A DNA stretch of 10,091 nucleotides, taken from assembly GCA_026770585.1 (NCBI GenBank), contig MU646303.1, forward strand, positions 301,529 to 311,619, written 5' to 3'. Under the pieces are notes generated by a model. The model searched no databases, was not told where the DNA came from, and was given only the letters and a program-made list of their open reading frames with translations. Made by a program: the position numbers and the translations under genes. The stretch comes from Baffinella frigidus (lineage: Eukaryota > Cryptophyceae > Cryptomonadales > Baffinellaceae). Shown here one piece after another: positions 1-4,827 of this stretch (the stretch's first letter is position 1; the number at the start of each line of letters is the position of its first letter).

Positions 1-108
1 ACCTTCGTCGCCGGTGATCGCCCACGTGACGACACCCTCCTCAACCAAGAAGGTCAGCGGGATGTTCACGATGACCGTATGCTCGCGCGCGTGCTTTCTG
101 TGCACCAG
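1..108 (+). CDS. possible partial exon, unidentified protein
   Basis: Frame 1 is open from the window edge to a TAG at 109-111 and reads like protein (for example GDRPRDDTLLNQEGQRD) with varied, mostly GC-ending codons. The last part, from about 68, is also the first copy of the tandem unit that follows. In most other copies the codon corresponding to TAG is CAG. I infer an exon fragment whose 3' end has been caught up in the satellite, or from which the satellite grew. No domain is recognisable. It may simply be an open stretch of repeat. Confidence 0.35.
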
Positions 109-1110
109 TAGCGGGAGAACCTGGGTTTGGGTTTGGGGTTATGAGGCTCAGGGCTATGGGGTTATGGGGTTATGGGGTTATGGGGTTAGAGCTTAGGGTT
201 TAGGGTGTAGGTGTGCTCGCGCGCGTGCTTTCTGTGCACCAGCAGCGGGAGAACCTGTTTCGGACGTAGACTAAAAAAATTGACCACACAATTACATGTC
301 TATGAATTTTGACCACACAAATAGAAAACTAGTGTATAAATTTTAACCACGCAAATACAAAACGTTGGCATTTTACGATCCAACTATTCCGGTGTGGTTG
401 AGTCCGGTGTGGTTGGCGATGACTGTGTGCTCGCGAACGTGCTTTCTGTGCACTAGCAGCGGGAGAACCTGGGTTTGGGTTTGGGGGTTATGAGGCTCAG
501 GGCTATGGGGTTATGAGGCTCAGGGCTGTGGGGTTATGGGGTTATGGGTTTATGGGGTTATGGGGTTAGGGCTTAGGGTGTAGGTGTGCTCGCGCGCGTG
601 CCTTATGTGCACCAGCAGAAGGGAGCACCTGTTTCGGGCGTAGGGATCGGTAGTAAATAAATGTTAATCACACACATACAAAACGTTTGCATTTTACGAT
701 CCAACTATTCCGGTGTGGTTGACGATGACCGTGTGCTCGCGCGTGTGCTTTCTGGGCACCAGCAGCGGGAGAACCTAGGTTTGGGTTTGGGTTTGGGTTT
801 GGGTTTGGGTTGGGGGGTTATGGGGCTTGGGGCTATGGGGTTCTGGTGTTATGGGGTTATGGGGTTCTGCGGTTATGGGGTTAGGGCTTATGGTGTAGGT
901 TGTAGGTGTGCTCGCGCGCGTGCCTTATGTGCACCAGCAGCGGGAGCACCAGCGTTAGGGTTTGGGGGTCATGGAGCTATGGGGTTGTGGGGTTGTGGGG
1001 TTGTGGGGTTAGGGCTTAGGGCTCGGGGCTTAGGGGTTAGGGGTTAGGGGTTAGGGCGTAGGGTGTAGGTGTGCTCGAGCGTGTGCCTTCTGTGCACCAG
1101 CAAAAGCAGT
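68..1110 (+). repeat. composite tandem repeat (core + G-rich array + AT-rich spacer)
   Basis: A core of about 45-55 bp (key pieces GTGTGCTCGCGCGCGTGC, TGTGCACCAGCAGCGGGAG, then AACCT or CACCT) recurs near 68, 212, 418, 585, 721, 906 and 1069, with degenerate copies near 1240 and 1312. Cores are separated alternately by G-rich arrays (TTATGGGG, TTTGGG, TTAGGGG) and by an AT-rich spacer (279-417, 650-720, 1139-1190) containing CCACACAAATACAAAACG and CATTTTACGATCCAAC. This gives a higher-order period of about 300-350 bp (68, 418, 721). In the plus direction many cores are preceded by TGTAG and followed by CTGTTTCGG or TGGGTTTGG, which resemble splice boundaries, but two copies carry in-frame TAG codons, so coding is doubtful. 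Confidence 0.8.
779..818 (+). repeat. telomere-like (GGGTTT)n array
   Basis: Six near-perfect hexamers GGGTTT in a row form the most regular of the G-rich arrays in the composite repeat. TTATGGGG octamers at about 140-185 and 520-565 and TTAGGGG heptamers at about 1031-1056 are relatives. The consensus is close to the TTTAGGG plant/algal telomere repeat, but no run of the canonical heptamer exists, so this is interstitial telomere-like sequence rather than a chromosome end. G-quadruplex formation on the plus strand is likely. Confidence 0.75.
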
Positions 1111-1201
1111 ACCTGCACGATGGCAGAGGGATCAGTAGGCCATAAATTGTAACCACACACATGATACACTTTGACATTTTACATCCACGGCATAGAACCA
1201 A

Positions 1202-1239
1202 GGCTTAAAATAGCATAAAAGGCTTAAAATAGCATAAAT
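1202..1239 (+). repeat. 19-bp tandem duplication
   Basis: GGCTTAAAATAGCATAAAA is followed directly by a second copy differing only in the last base. AT-rich, and unlike the surrounding G-rich arrays. Confidence 0.85.
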
Positions 1240-1388
1240 CGGTGTACCAGCAATGGCAGCACCTGTTTCGGGCGTAGGGGTTAGGTGTTAGGGTTAGGGT
1301 TTGGGGGTTGGGATGTTCACGTTGACCGTGTTCTCACGCGGTGCACTAGCAGAGGGAAGACCTGCACGATGGCAGAGGGATCAGCACC

Positions 1389-1435
1389 ACGCCAGAGGGC
1401 TCGAGGGAAACCGACGCCTTATCTACGCCAGATCT
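1389..1435 (+). mobile_element. half copy of ACGCCAG-terminal element
   Basis: 47 nt match 9519-9565 with two differences. The copy starts at the same point as the left terminal inverted repeat of the complete element at 9519-9640 (ACGCCAGAGGGCTCGA). No right terminus follows here. After a weaker match to about 1450, the sequence runs into CTAG at 1456-1459 and the coding island at 1460. It may be part of an intron ending in that CTAG. Confidence 0.65.
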
Positions 1436-1459
1436 TTGCGTCGTGGCCTTGGTGGCTAG

Positions 1460-1636
1460 ATGGAGGGGGTGCCTGACCTGGTGGTTGTACCGCGGGACCC
1501 CAGGGTGCGCTTTCGCAAAGGCGAGAGCCTCATGGTCCGCCCAGACTCCTTCGCAGAGGTTCGCCCAGTGTACCCTGCAGTGGAAGGTTCGAATAAGTGG
1601 CATGTCGCATCAAACCCTGCGTCTTTAGCAAACTCC
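1460..1636 (+). CDS. coding island (exon), unidentified protein
   Basis: The frame is open for 59 codons from an ATG, with a TAA at 1637-1639, and looks strongly protein-like: PDLVVVPRDPRVRFRKGESL and later MVRPDSFAEVRPVYPAVEG. The base before the ATG completes an in-frame TAG, but GGTGGCTAG also makes a plausible 3' splice site, so I read this as an internal or last exon. A possible 5' splice site GAAG|GTTCGA near 1587 would end it earlier, and the tail after it (through VASNPASLANS) is less convincing. No family is recognised. The alternating charged and valine-rich pattern would suit a beta-rich fold, but that is only an impression. Confidence 0.6.
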
Positions 1637-1648
1637 TAAACGCTGAAC

Positions 1649-1697
1649 ACTCAACCTTAGACCTGAAACCCGAAACTCAACCTTAGACCTGAAACCC
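1649..1697 (+). repeat. 26-bp tandem duplication
   Basis: ACTCAACCTTAGACCTGAAA plus CCCGAA is repeated once from 1675. The unit is a degenerate complement of the telomere-like heptamers nearby. Confidence 0.8.
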
Positions 1698-1758
1698 AGT
1701 GTAGAGGCTGTATAAGAGGGGCTGTGTGTCAGCTCGATCTGATTTATGGTGTGTGTAA

Positions 1759-1828
1759 GGTTTAGGGTTTAGGGTTGAAGGTTGAAGGTGTTAAGGGTTG
1801 AGGGTTGAGGGTTGAGGGTTGAGGGTGT
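1759..1828 (+). repeat. telomere-like TTTAGGG / TTGAGGG array
   Basis: Two canonical TTTAGGG heptamers lead into TTGAAGG and then several TTGAGGG heptamers. On the minus strand this is CCCTCAACCC sequence lying directly downstream of the coding island at 1839-1880, so it would be the 5' part of an intron or the 3' flank. Confidence 0.8.
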
Positions 1829-1838
1829 CTCCCCGTAC

Positions 1839-1880
1839 CGCTTCCCGAAAGCAACCTCCGCTGGACCATGCCGAGCTTGA
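1839..1880 (-). CDS. duplicated exon, copy 3 (GPAEVAFGKR)
   Basis: On the minus strand the frame reads RHGPAEVAFGKR and ends at a potential 5' splice site GCG|GTACGG. It is the third copy of the exon ending at 2440 and the copy at 2158. Relative to 2440, five of six base differences in the GPAEAAFGK block are synonymous third-position changes (GGG/GGT, CCG/CCA, GCT/GCG, GCC/GCT, AAA/AAG); one changes Ala to Val. That pattern indicates past or present selection on this frame. The 5' boundary is unclear (TTCAAG near 1881-1886 is one candidate). The protein is unidentified. Confidence 0.6.
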
Positions 1881-1903
1881 AGCCATGGAGGGCTCTTGGG
1901 GGG

Positions 1904-2002
1904 GGTATTCAAAAGTCAATTTGCAAAGGGTAGCCGGTATTCAAACGTCAATTTTTATTTGAAACGGCTCCAAGAACGGGCTAACGGCTCCAAGAACGGG
2001 CA
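1904..2002 (+). repeat. two short direct duplications
   Basis: GGTATTCAAAAGTCAATTT at 1904-1922 recurs with one change at 1936-1954. AACGGCTCCAAGAACGGGCT at 1963-1982 is repeated in tandem at 1983-2002. CAAAAGTCAATT also occurs inside the TIR element at 5203-5328. Confidence 0.75.
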
Positions 2003-2040
2003 CCGGATAACCCTCAAAGGGCCTTGCGCCCCCCCCCCCT

Positions 2041-2146
2041 TTCGGGCTTCGGGTTTCAGGTTTCGGATTTCGGGTTTCGGGTTTCGGGGTGAGGGGTTTC
2101 GGGTTTTGGGTTTCGGGATGAGGATTTCGGGTTTCGGGTTGAGGGT
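2041..2146 (+). repeat. TTTCGGG telomere-like array
   Basis: About a dozen imperfect TTTCGGG heptamers with TTCGGGC, TTTTGGG and TGAGGG variants, preceded by a run of nine C's. On the minus strand it follows the candidate 5' splice site at 2157, so it would lie at the start of an intron. The same array/exon order occurs at 1759-1880 and 2395-2480. Confidence 0.85.
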
Positions 2147-2157
2147 GTCCCCCGTAC

Positions 2158-2199
2158 CGCTTTCCAAAAGCCGGTCCGCGCATTTTCCACACGAGAATA
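2158..2199 (-). CDS. duplicated exon, copy 2 (KMRGPAFGKR)
   Basis: A minus-strand frame ILVWKMRGPAFGKR lies between a candidate 3' splice site (CCCTTTAG at 2200-2207) and a candidate 5' splice site (AAGCG|GTACGG). Compared with 2440-2537, the aligned codons from Lys to Lys differ at six positions, all synonymous (AAG/AAA, CGT/CGC, GGG/GGA, TTC/TTT, GGG/GGA, AAA/AAG), plus an in-frame nine-base deletion removing Glu-Ala-Ala. This is strong internal evidence for a translated frame on this strand. Confidence 0.65.
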
Positions 2200-2211
2200 C
2201 TAAAGGGGCCT

Positions 2212-2275
2212 ATTTAAAACCGATGTGTTTTTTTAAAGTGGGCATTTGTGTAGTAACTTTCGTTGATTGGTCACG
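2212..2275 (+). mobile_element. solo half of GTGTAGTAA palindromic element
   Basis: GCATTTGTGTAGTAACTTTC followed by GTTG is nearly identical to the start of the right arm of the palindromic element at 9028-9173. No inverted partner lies next to it. The order TTTAAA box, then GTGTAGTAA, then TGGTCACGT is shared with 5908-5975. On the minus strand TGTGCTAATTTTGCAG (2284-2299) looks like a 3' splice site just upstream. Confidence 0.5.
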
Positions 2276-2439
2276 TAACTCTGCAAAATTAGCACAGGCG
2301 CGAGGTTGGAACACCCTATCCTGGTACAAACATTTGCAACCCCACATGTAAATAGGATCCTCTGGCATTCTTGAGTGGTTGTGGAGAAGCTCCGGGTTTC
2401 GGCGTTCGGGTTTAAGGGTTGGGGATTAGGGTTTAAGAC

Positions 2440-2537
2440 CGTTTCCCGAAGGCAGCCTCAGCCGGCCCACGCATCTTCTGGAGAAGCTCCTCCTGCGTAT
2501 TCCACTTGATTTTGTCCACTTTCACGTGCGCCTGCCG
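2440..2537 (-). CDS. duplicated exon, copy 1 (longest), unidentified protein
   Basis: The minus-strand frame is open and protein-like: RQAHVKVDKIKWNTQEELL then QKMRGPAEAAFGKR. It ends at CG|GTCTTA, where telomere-like CCCTAA sequence begins. A 3' splice site CGGCAG|GCG would give an exon of 92 nt from 2531; otherwise the frame continues upstream. The first half resembles the island at 2653-2690 and the second half resembles the copies at 2158 and 1839. The Lys/Glu-rich stretch suggests an amphipathic helix. No family is recognised. Confidence 0.7.
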
Positions 2538-2702
2538 GGGTTTGCCTGTCATCCCGGGTACGAAAGCGGGTACGGGTACTCCGTAGCACCCTACCGTACG
2601 GCCTACCGTAGCGCCCTACGCACTACCCGGATCCGAAACACTACCCGAGTGGTCCACTTGATTTTCTTCACTTGCACGTGCACCTGCCGAGGGCTTTGTA
2701 TC
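2501..2702 (+). repeat. 50-bp direct repeat pair flanking a short-repeat segment
   Basis: The segment at 2501-2550 (TCCACTTGATTTTGTCCACT...) recurs at 2653-2702 with about ten differences. Between them are clustered GGGTACGG / CCTACCGTA motifs that can fold back on each other (2556-2640). Confidence 0.75.
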
Positions 2703-2785
2703 CACGAACAAAGGCTGGGCATCTCCTGAGTGTCGTTTTCCTCCGAGGACATGTCTGATCTGGGTGTGGCGGAACAGAAAAGCAT
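2653..2785 (-). CDS. possible exon related to the 2440 exon
   Basis: A minus-strand frame with SSEENDTQEMPSLCSWIQ followed by RQVHVQVKKIKW parallels RQAHVKVDKIKW at 2500-2537. The differences here are mostly nonsynonymous, so constraint is not shown. A second frame (HSGDAQPLFVDTKPSA, ending at GCAG|GTGCAC) is also open and would be in phase with the exon at 2909-2965 after a 3' splice site CCACACCCAG. I cannot decide between them. Real coding sequence in this interval is likely, but its exact structure is unknown. Confidence 0.45.
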
Positions 2786-2894
2786 TCACAAACCATCAAA
2801 ATCGGATGAAATACAATGAAACCGGAAGCAAGCAACGAATATTCAAAAGCAGTCAACATTGCGGCTCTGGCTCTGTCAAAGTGAGAGTCATCTC

Positions 2895-2984
2895 CCATCA
2901 ACCCTCACGGGAGACGGGGGGACCAAATCATCAGGAAATGGCTCCCACAACTTGTCGATTCTGTCCTCCCGTGAGGGTTGATGG
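2895..2984. repeat. perfect 19-bp inverted repeat around a 52-nt spacer
   Basis: CCATCAACCCTCACGGGAG (2895-2913) and its exact reverse complement (2966-2984) face outward around 52 bases that contain most of the exon at 2909-2965. A third copy with one mismatch and one indel lies at about 3177-3195. On the minus strand one terminus supplies GTGAGG as a 5' splice site, and the other supplies the AG of a 3' splice site (CACGGGAG). Confidence 0.85.
2909..2965 (-). CDS. 57-nt exon between two copies of an element terminus
   Basis: On the minus strand CACGGGAG is followed by 19 codons reading DRIDKLWEPFPDDLVPPSP, then by GTGAGG. The exon is phase 0 at both ends. The sequence composition and motif (acidic, proline-rich) look like protein, unlike the flanking CT/GA repeats. 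Both splice sites sit inside the outward-facing 19-bp terminal repeats. Family unknown. An alternative continuation through GTGAGG is open for a few codons only. Confidence 0.55.
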
Positions 2985-3322
2985 TCACCACTCTCTCTCT
3001 TCACCACTCTCTCTCTCTCTTTCTCTCTCAACTCTCGCTTGTTATGTTCCGAAGCGAGAGGTCGCTCACCACTCGCTTAGAGAGAGAGCGAGAGAGAGAG
3101 AGAGAGAGAGACATACAGACAGAGAGAAAGAGAGCGCACCACACGCTCTTCGCCATCCACCCCATCCTCAACATCTTCCCGTGAGGGTTGGTGGTCACCA
3201 CTCGCTCTTCACTGGTGGCCACCACTCTCTCTCTCTCAACTCTCTCTTGTCATGTTCCAAAGTGAGGGTCCGCGCACCACTCTCTCTCTTCGCCATCCAC
3301 CCCATCCTCGACATCTTCCGAC
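2985..3322 (+). repeat. tandem unit of about 210 bp with CT/GA microsatellites
   Basis: Two copies, beginning CCCGTGAGGGTTG at about 2968 and 3179, carry CACCACTCTCTCTC, then a TGTTATGTTCC/TGTCATGTTCC segment, then GCGCACCAC...CTCTTCGCC and the block CCATCCACCCCATCCTC. The first copy also contains a GA microsatellite (about 3079-3133). The block ending CATCTTCC is the minus-strand SEDVEDGVDGEE-coding segment, present at 3143-3180, 3283-3335 and 3781-3822, so exon pieces have been duplicated together with the repeat. Confidence 0.75.
3143..3180 (-). CDS. duplicated acidic exon piece, copy B
   Basis: Minus-strand frame EDVEDGVDGEER follows CACGGGAAG, the variant element terminus, and precedes GTGTGGTGCGCTCTC, the start of a CT tract. 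Relative to the exon at 3781-3908 the only difference within the shared codons is CGA/CGT for Arg, which is synonymous. Probably a partial exon duplicate; whether it is spliced into a transcript is unknown. Confidence 0.4.
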
Positions 3323-3335
3323 CCTCTAGAGCCTT
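3283..3335 (-). CDS. duplicated acidic exon piece, copy A
   Basis: A plausible 3' splice site GTGGTCTCAG is followed on the minus strand by a frame GSRGSEDVEDGVDGEER. Relative to 3781-3908 the changes in the shared part are GTT/GTC (Val) and CGA/AGA (Arg), both synonymous. Downstream it runs into GAGAGTGGTGCGCGG and CT-rich sequence. Confidence 0.45.
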
Positions 3336-3375
3336 CTGAGACCACATAAGGGGTTCAGAGTGCGGGATTTCGACT

Positions 3376-3440
3376 AAAGGGTCTAGGGTTTGGGGGTCTA
3401 AAGGGTCTAGGGTTTGGGCGTTGTCGGGGTTCGGGTCGGG
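3376..3440 (+). repeat. telomere-like GGGTCTA / GGGTTTGGG array
   Basis: Degenerate heptamers (GGGTCTAGGGTTTGGGGG twice, then GGGTTCGGGTCGGG). On the minus strand they lie between the coding island at 3480-3617 and the candidate 3' splice site at 3336-3345, i.e. in a presumed intron. Confidence 0.7.
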
Positions 3441-3479
3441 CTGGTCCACACAGCTGCAGGGTTCTGGACCACGACCACC

Positions 3480-3617
3480 CTATCCCTCGCCAGACTCGCA
3501 TGTCACAGGCCGCTGCTGACATTCGTGTGCTGTTTTTTGCCGACCACGGCCTACAATTCTCAGCAAAAAGTTGACTAATCGCAGGTCGGTGTTGGTCACG
3601 TTTCGGGGGGGGGCAGT
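3480..3617 (-). CDS. coding island, unidentified basic protein segment
   Basis: The minus-strand frame is open for 45 codons to a TAG at 3480-3482 and is protein-like: NTDLRLVNFLLRIVGRGR then QKTAHECQQRPVTCESGEG. A start at 3617, after GTGGTGCGAG, would keep phase 0 with the acidic exon ending at 3781 if the CT-rich stretch 3618-3780 is an intron. Alternatively the acidic frame simply reads through the CT tract. The region contains a run of nine C's that makes the frame sensitive to sequencing error. No domain recognised. Confidence 0.55.
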   Translation of the reverse strand, partial: TAPPRNVTNTDLRLVNFLLRIVGRGRQKTAHECQQRPVTCESGEG

Positions 3618-3636
3618 CTCGCACCACTCGTTCTCC

Positions 3637-3747
3637 GGAGAGGGAGAGAGGGAGAGAGGGAGAGAGGGAGAGAGGGAGAGAGGGAGAGAGGGAGGGGGGG
3701 GGAGGGAGAGAGAGAGGGGGGGAGAGAGAGAGAGAGAAAGAGAGAGA
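3637..3747 (+). repeat. 111-nt uninterrupted homopurine tract
   Basis: Only A and G occur from 3637 to 3747, mostly as GGGAGA units with runs of G, and GA-rich sequence continues with few interruptions to about 3772. Mirror symmetry makes triplex (H-DNA) formation possible. The tract is flanked by an exact 11-bp direct repeat CGCACCACTCG (3620-3630 and 3773-3783). On the minus strand it would be the polypyrimidine body of an intron. Confidence 0.9.
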
Positions 3748-3780
3748 CGGAGAGAGACAGAGAGAAAGAGAGCGCACCAC

Positions 3781-3908
3781 TCGCTCTTCGCCATCCACCC
3801 CATCCTCAACATCTTCCGACCCGCTCTCAGATTCCTCGCTCTCCCCTCCTCCCTCCTCCCCGCCCTCTTCACCCTCCCCCTTCTCCGTATCCTCAATTGG
3901 GTCCCCAC
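3781..3908 (-). CDS. acidic Glu/Asp/Gly/Ser-rich exon
   Basis: After a good 3' splice signal (CTGAACCGTGAATGCAG) the minus strand encodes 42 codons: GDPIEDTEKGEGEEGGEEGG, then GESEESESGSEDVEDGVD and GEER. It ends in phase 0 at CGA|GTGGTG, where the CT tract begins. Such acidic low-complexity stretches are common in nuclear and cytoskeletal proteins, but no function follows from that. The end of the exon is duplicated at 3143-3180 and 3283-3335 with only synonymous changes. The overlapping arginine-rich frame is less convincing. Confidence 0.62.
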
Positions 3909-4034
3909 CTGCATTCACGGTTCAGCGTTACGACTTACCTCGAGGTGTTACGATTTAGAGATCCCACGCTCGCAAACCCTCCCTCCTCCCCCCCGCCACC
4001 GCCCTCGCCGCCCCCCCCCCTTCTCCTTATCCTC
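3846..4034 (+). repeat. two pyrimidine-rich blocks in direct repeat
   Basis: Blocks at about 3846-3893 and 3977-4034 share CCTCCCTCCTCCCC, GCCCTC and CCCCTTCTCC followed by TATCCTC. The first is the coding strand complement of the acidic exon; the second lies in a presumed intron, so one may be a decayed copy of the other. Confidence 0.6.
3909..3938 (-). other. possible 30-nt intron
   Basis: On the minus strand GTAAGTCGTA begins and GAATGCAG ends a 30-nt segment with a CTGAAC branch-like motif. The 5' consensus is perfect, but 30 nt is very short and I could not find an in-phase upstream exon. The AG may instead end a longer intron starting at about 4041. Confidence 0.35.
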
Positions 4035-4035
4035 G

Positions 4036-4178
4036 CTACACATGTCCCCACAATGCAGGTTTTGTGGTTTCATCCACCATCCTTCTTGAATAGATCAAAC
4101 CACCATCATTATTGACTAGACGAAACGAGAATGGAGGACATCTTACACGTGTGCCAACGGGGGCTTCAGAAAGGAATC
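4036..4178 (-). CDS. coding island, unidentified protein
   Basis: The minus-strand frame is open for 46 codons to a TAG at 4036-4038 and reads FLSEAPVGTRVRCPPFSF, then RLVNNDGGLIYSRRMVDE and TTKPALWGHV. It directly follows AGAGCTAG, the terminus of the element family at 4378-4516. A GTAAGA 5' splice site within it (about 4150) allows an alternative structure with the phase-0 frame DSFLKPPLAHV first. GTGTAG at the end could be either stop or 5' splice site. Coding is likely; structure is uncertain. Confidence 0.5.
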
Positions 4179-4206
4179 CTAGCTCTGTCTCACTCTATCT
4201 GGGCAC
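4179..4206 (-). other. 28-nt element end / possible mini-intron
   Basis: On the minus strand GTGCCCAGATAGAGTGAGAC then AGAGCTAG separates two coding islands and has GT...AG ends. Apart from its first bases it matches the minus-strand 3' end of the element at 4378-4516 with one difference. Either it is a very short intron or a truncated element end left between exons. Confidence 0.45.
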
Positions 4207-4377
4207 TTGGCAGTGTACAAACCAGCCTACAAAGTGGTTCAAATCGAGGCTGGAGATTGCCCCCTTTTCTTCGGGCGGAGCCTCGACAACGATGATCCGG
4301 CCAAAGGAAATGGTTAGTGCGCTAGCATCGATTTCATCCACTTGGGAGGGGTGCATCGCAATCGCCTCCAGGTCCAC
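4207..4377 (-). CDS. 57-codon exon, unidentified protein
   Basis: The minus-strand frame begins after AGAGCTAG and reads VDLEAIAMHPSQVDEIDASA, then LTISFGRIIVVEAPPEEKG, then AISSLDLNHFVGWFVHCQ. It ends in phase 0 at CAA|GTGCCC; read-through meets TAG three codons later. Codon use is varied and hydrophobic and acidic residues alternate as in a folded domain. Earlier 5' splice sites (TTT|GTAGGC, TTT|GTACAC) are possible. Family not recognised. Ends of the same repeat family bracket it in the same orientation. Confidence 0.65.
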
Positions 4378-4516
4378 CTAGCTCTGTCTCAGTCTATCTG
4401 GGCTCACCAATTTGGTGAGCCCAGGCTCTTTCCCGCTCCAAAGTTGACGGATTTGTACCGCAAACCCAGCATGTCAACTTGAGAATAGGCGGTCAACCCG
4501 AGTGAGGCAGAGCTAG
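4378..4516. mobile_element. 139-bp TIR element with CTAG ends
   Basis: CTAGCTCTGTCTCAGTC at the left and GAGTGAGGCAGAGCTAG at the right are inverted repeats with two mismatches. Inside is a perfect 13-bp-arm hairpin (4398-4424, CTGGGCTCACCAA with one unpaired base). The left terminus recurs alone at 4179-4206. Longer partial homology, GCTTCAGAAAGGAA (4163-4176) and GCTTCTGAAAGGAA (4537-4550), flanks the region as a direct repeat. On the minus strand the right-hand terminus supplies the 3' splice site of the exon at 4207-4377. Confidence 0.7.
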
Positions 4517-4569
4517 GAATCCCCAGGAGACACACAGCTTCTGAAAGGAACGGCCCGCCCAGAATTTAC

Positions 4570-4677
4570 CCACGGACTTTGACTAGGCCTTGTTCAAGTA
4601 ACTGATCCTCAGGTCGGGATCTTTCCGGTGCGGGCTCTCTTGATTCCAGGGTGGGAGGAGATGCCAACAACTGATGG
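4570..4677 (-). CDS. coding island with two open frames
   Basis: Two minus-strand frames are open. One (LLASPPTLESREPAPE then RSRPEDQLLEQGLVKVRG) shares a 16-nt block coding EPAPE with the exon at 4724-4827 and ends at GTGG|GTAAAT. The other (PWNQESPHRKDPDLRISYLN then KA) ends at a TAG at 4583-4585. Candidate 3' splice sites GTGATTAG (4678) and CCATCAG (4671) both accept phase 2 from the previous exon, giving the first and second frame respectively. Probably real coding sequence, possibly a gene's last exon; the frame is unresolved. Confidence 0.5.
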
Positions 4678-4723
4678 CTAATCACTACGCGGGAGAGCTA
4701 CATGTGATTGTACGCCCTGTCAC

Positions 4724-4827
4724 CTTCCTGGTCTCGGTTCCACTCTCTCCATTTCCGGTGCGGGCTCGTTCTCGAGGCTCATAGACATTGTATCACTCAA
4801 CTCAAGGCTAAAGGGCCTATCTAGGAC
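4724..4827 (-). CDS. 104-nt exon, unidentified acidic protein segment
   Basis: A textbook 3' splice site (CTTCTTTATTACTCTCGATACAG split across a long pyrimidine stretch) precedes a minus-strand frame VLDRPFSLELSDTMSMSLEN, then EPAPEMERVEPRPG. It ends at GGAAG|GTGACA; without splicing, a TGA at 4720-4722 stops it. Phase 0 entry matches the exon at 5009-5056. The EPAPE-coding block recurs at 4622-4637. Confidence 0.65.

Noticed and set aside
661-1047. 128-codon plus-strand ORF (LGLGLGLG..., YGVMG...)
   Set aside because: It is simply the translation of the GGGTTT and TTATGGGG arrays; composition is entirely repeat-driven.
779-1060. A true telomere end
   Set aside because: Arrays are short, degenerate, of several variants and embedded between other sequences; no long canonical run reaches a window edge.
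1896-2351. 151-codon plus-strand ORF
   Set aside because: Its centre is the TTTCGGG array (FRISGFGFRG-type translation), and the minus strand carries the synonymous-constrained exon in the same place.
2764-3339. 191-codon plus-strand ORF with Ser/Leu and Arg/Glu runs
   Set aside because: Open because CT/GA microsatellites lack stop codons; the coding signal is on the minus strand.
3355-3918. 187-codon minus-strand ORF taken as one continuous gene
   Set aside because: Only the acidic first part looks coding. The middle is the CT tract (SLSLSP), and after it a different frame (3480-3617) looks like protein, so I split it.
3571-4089. 172-codon plus-strand ORF (GERERGRE...)
   Set aside because: Antisense to the acidic exon and produced by the homopurine tract.
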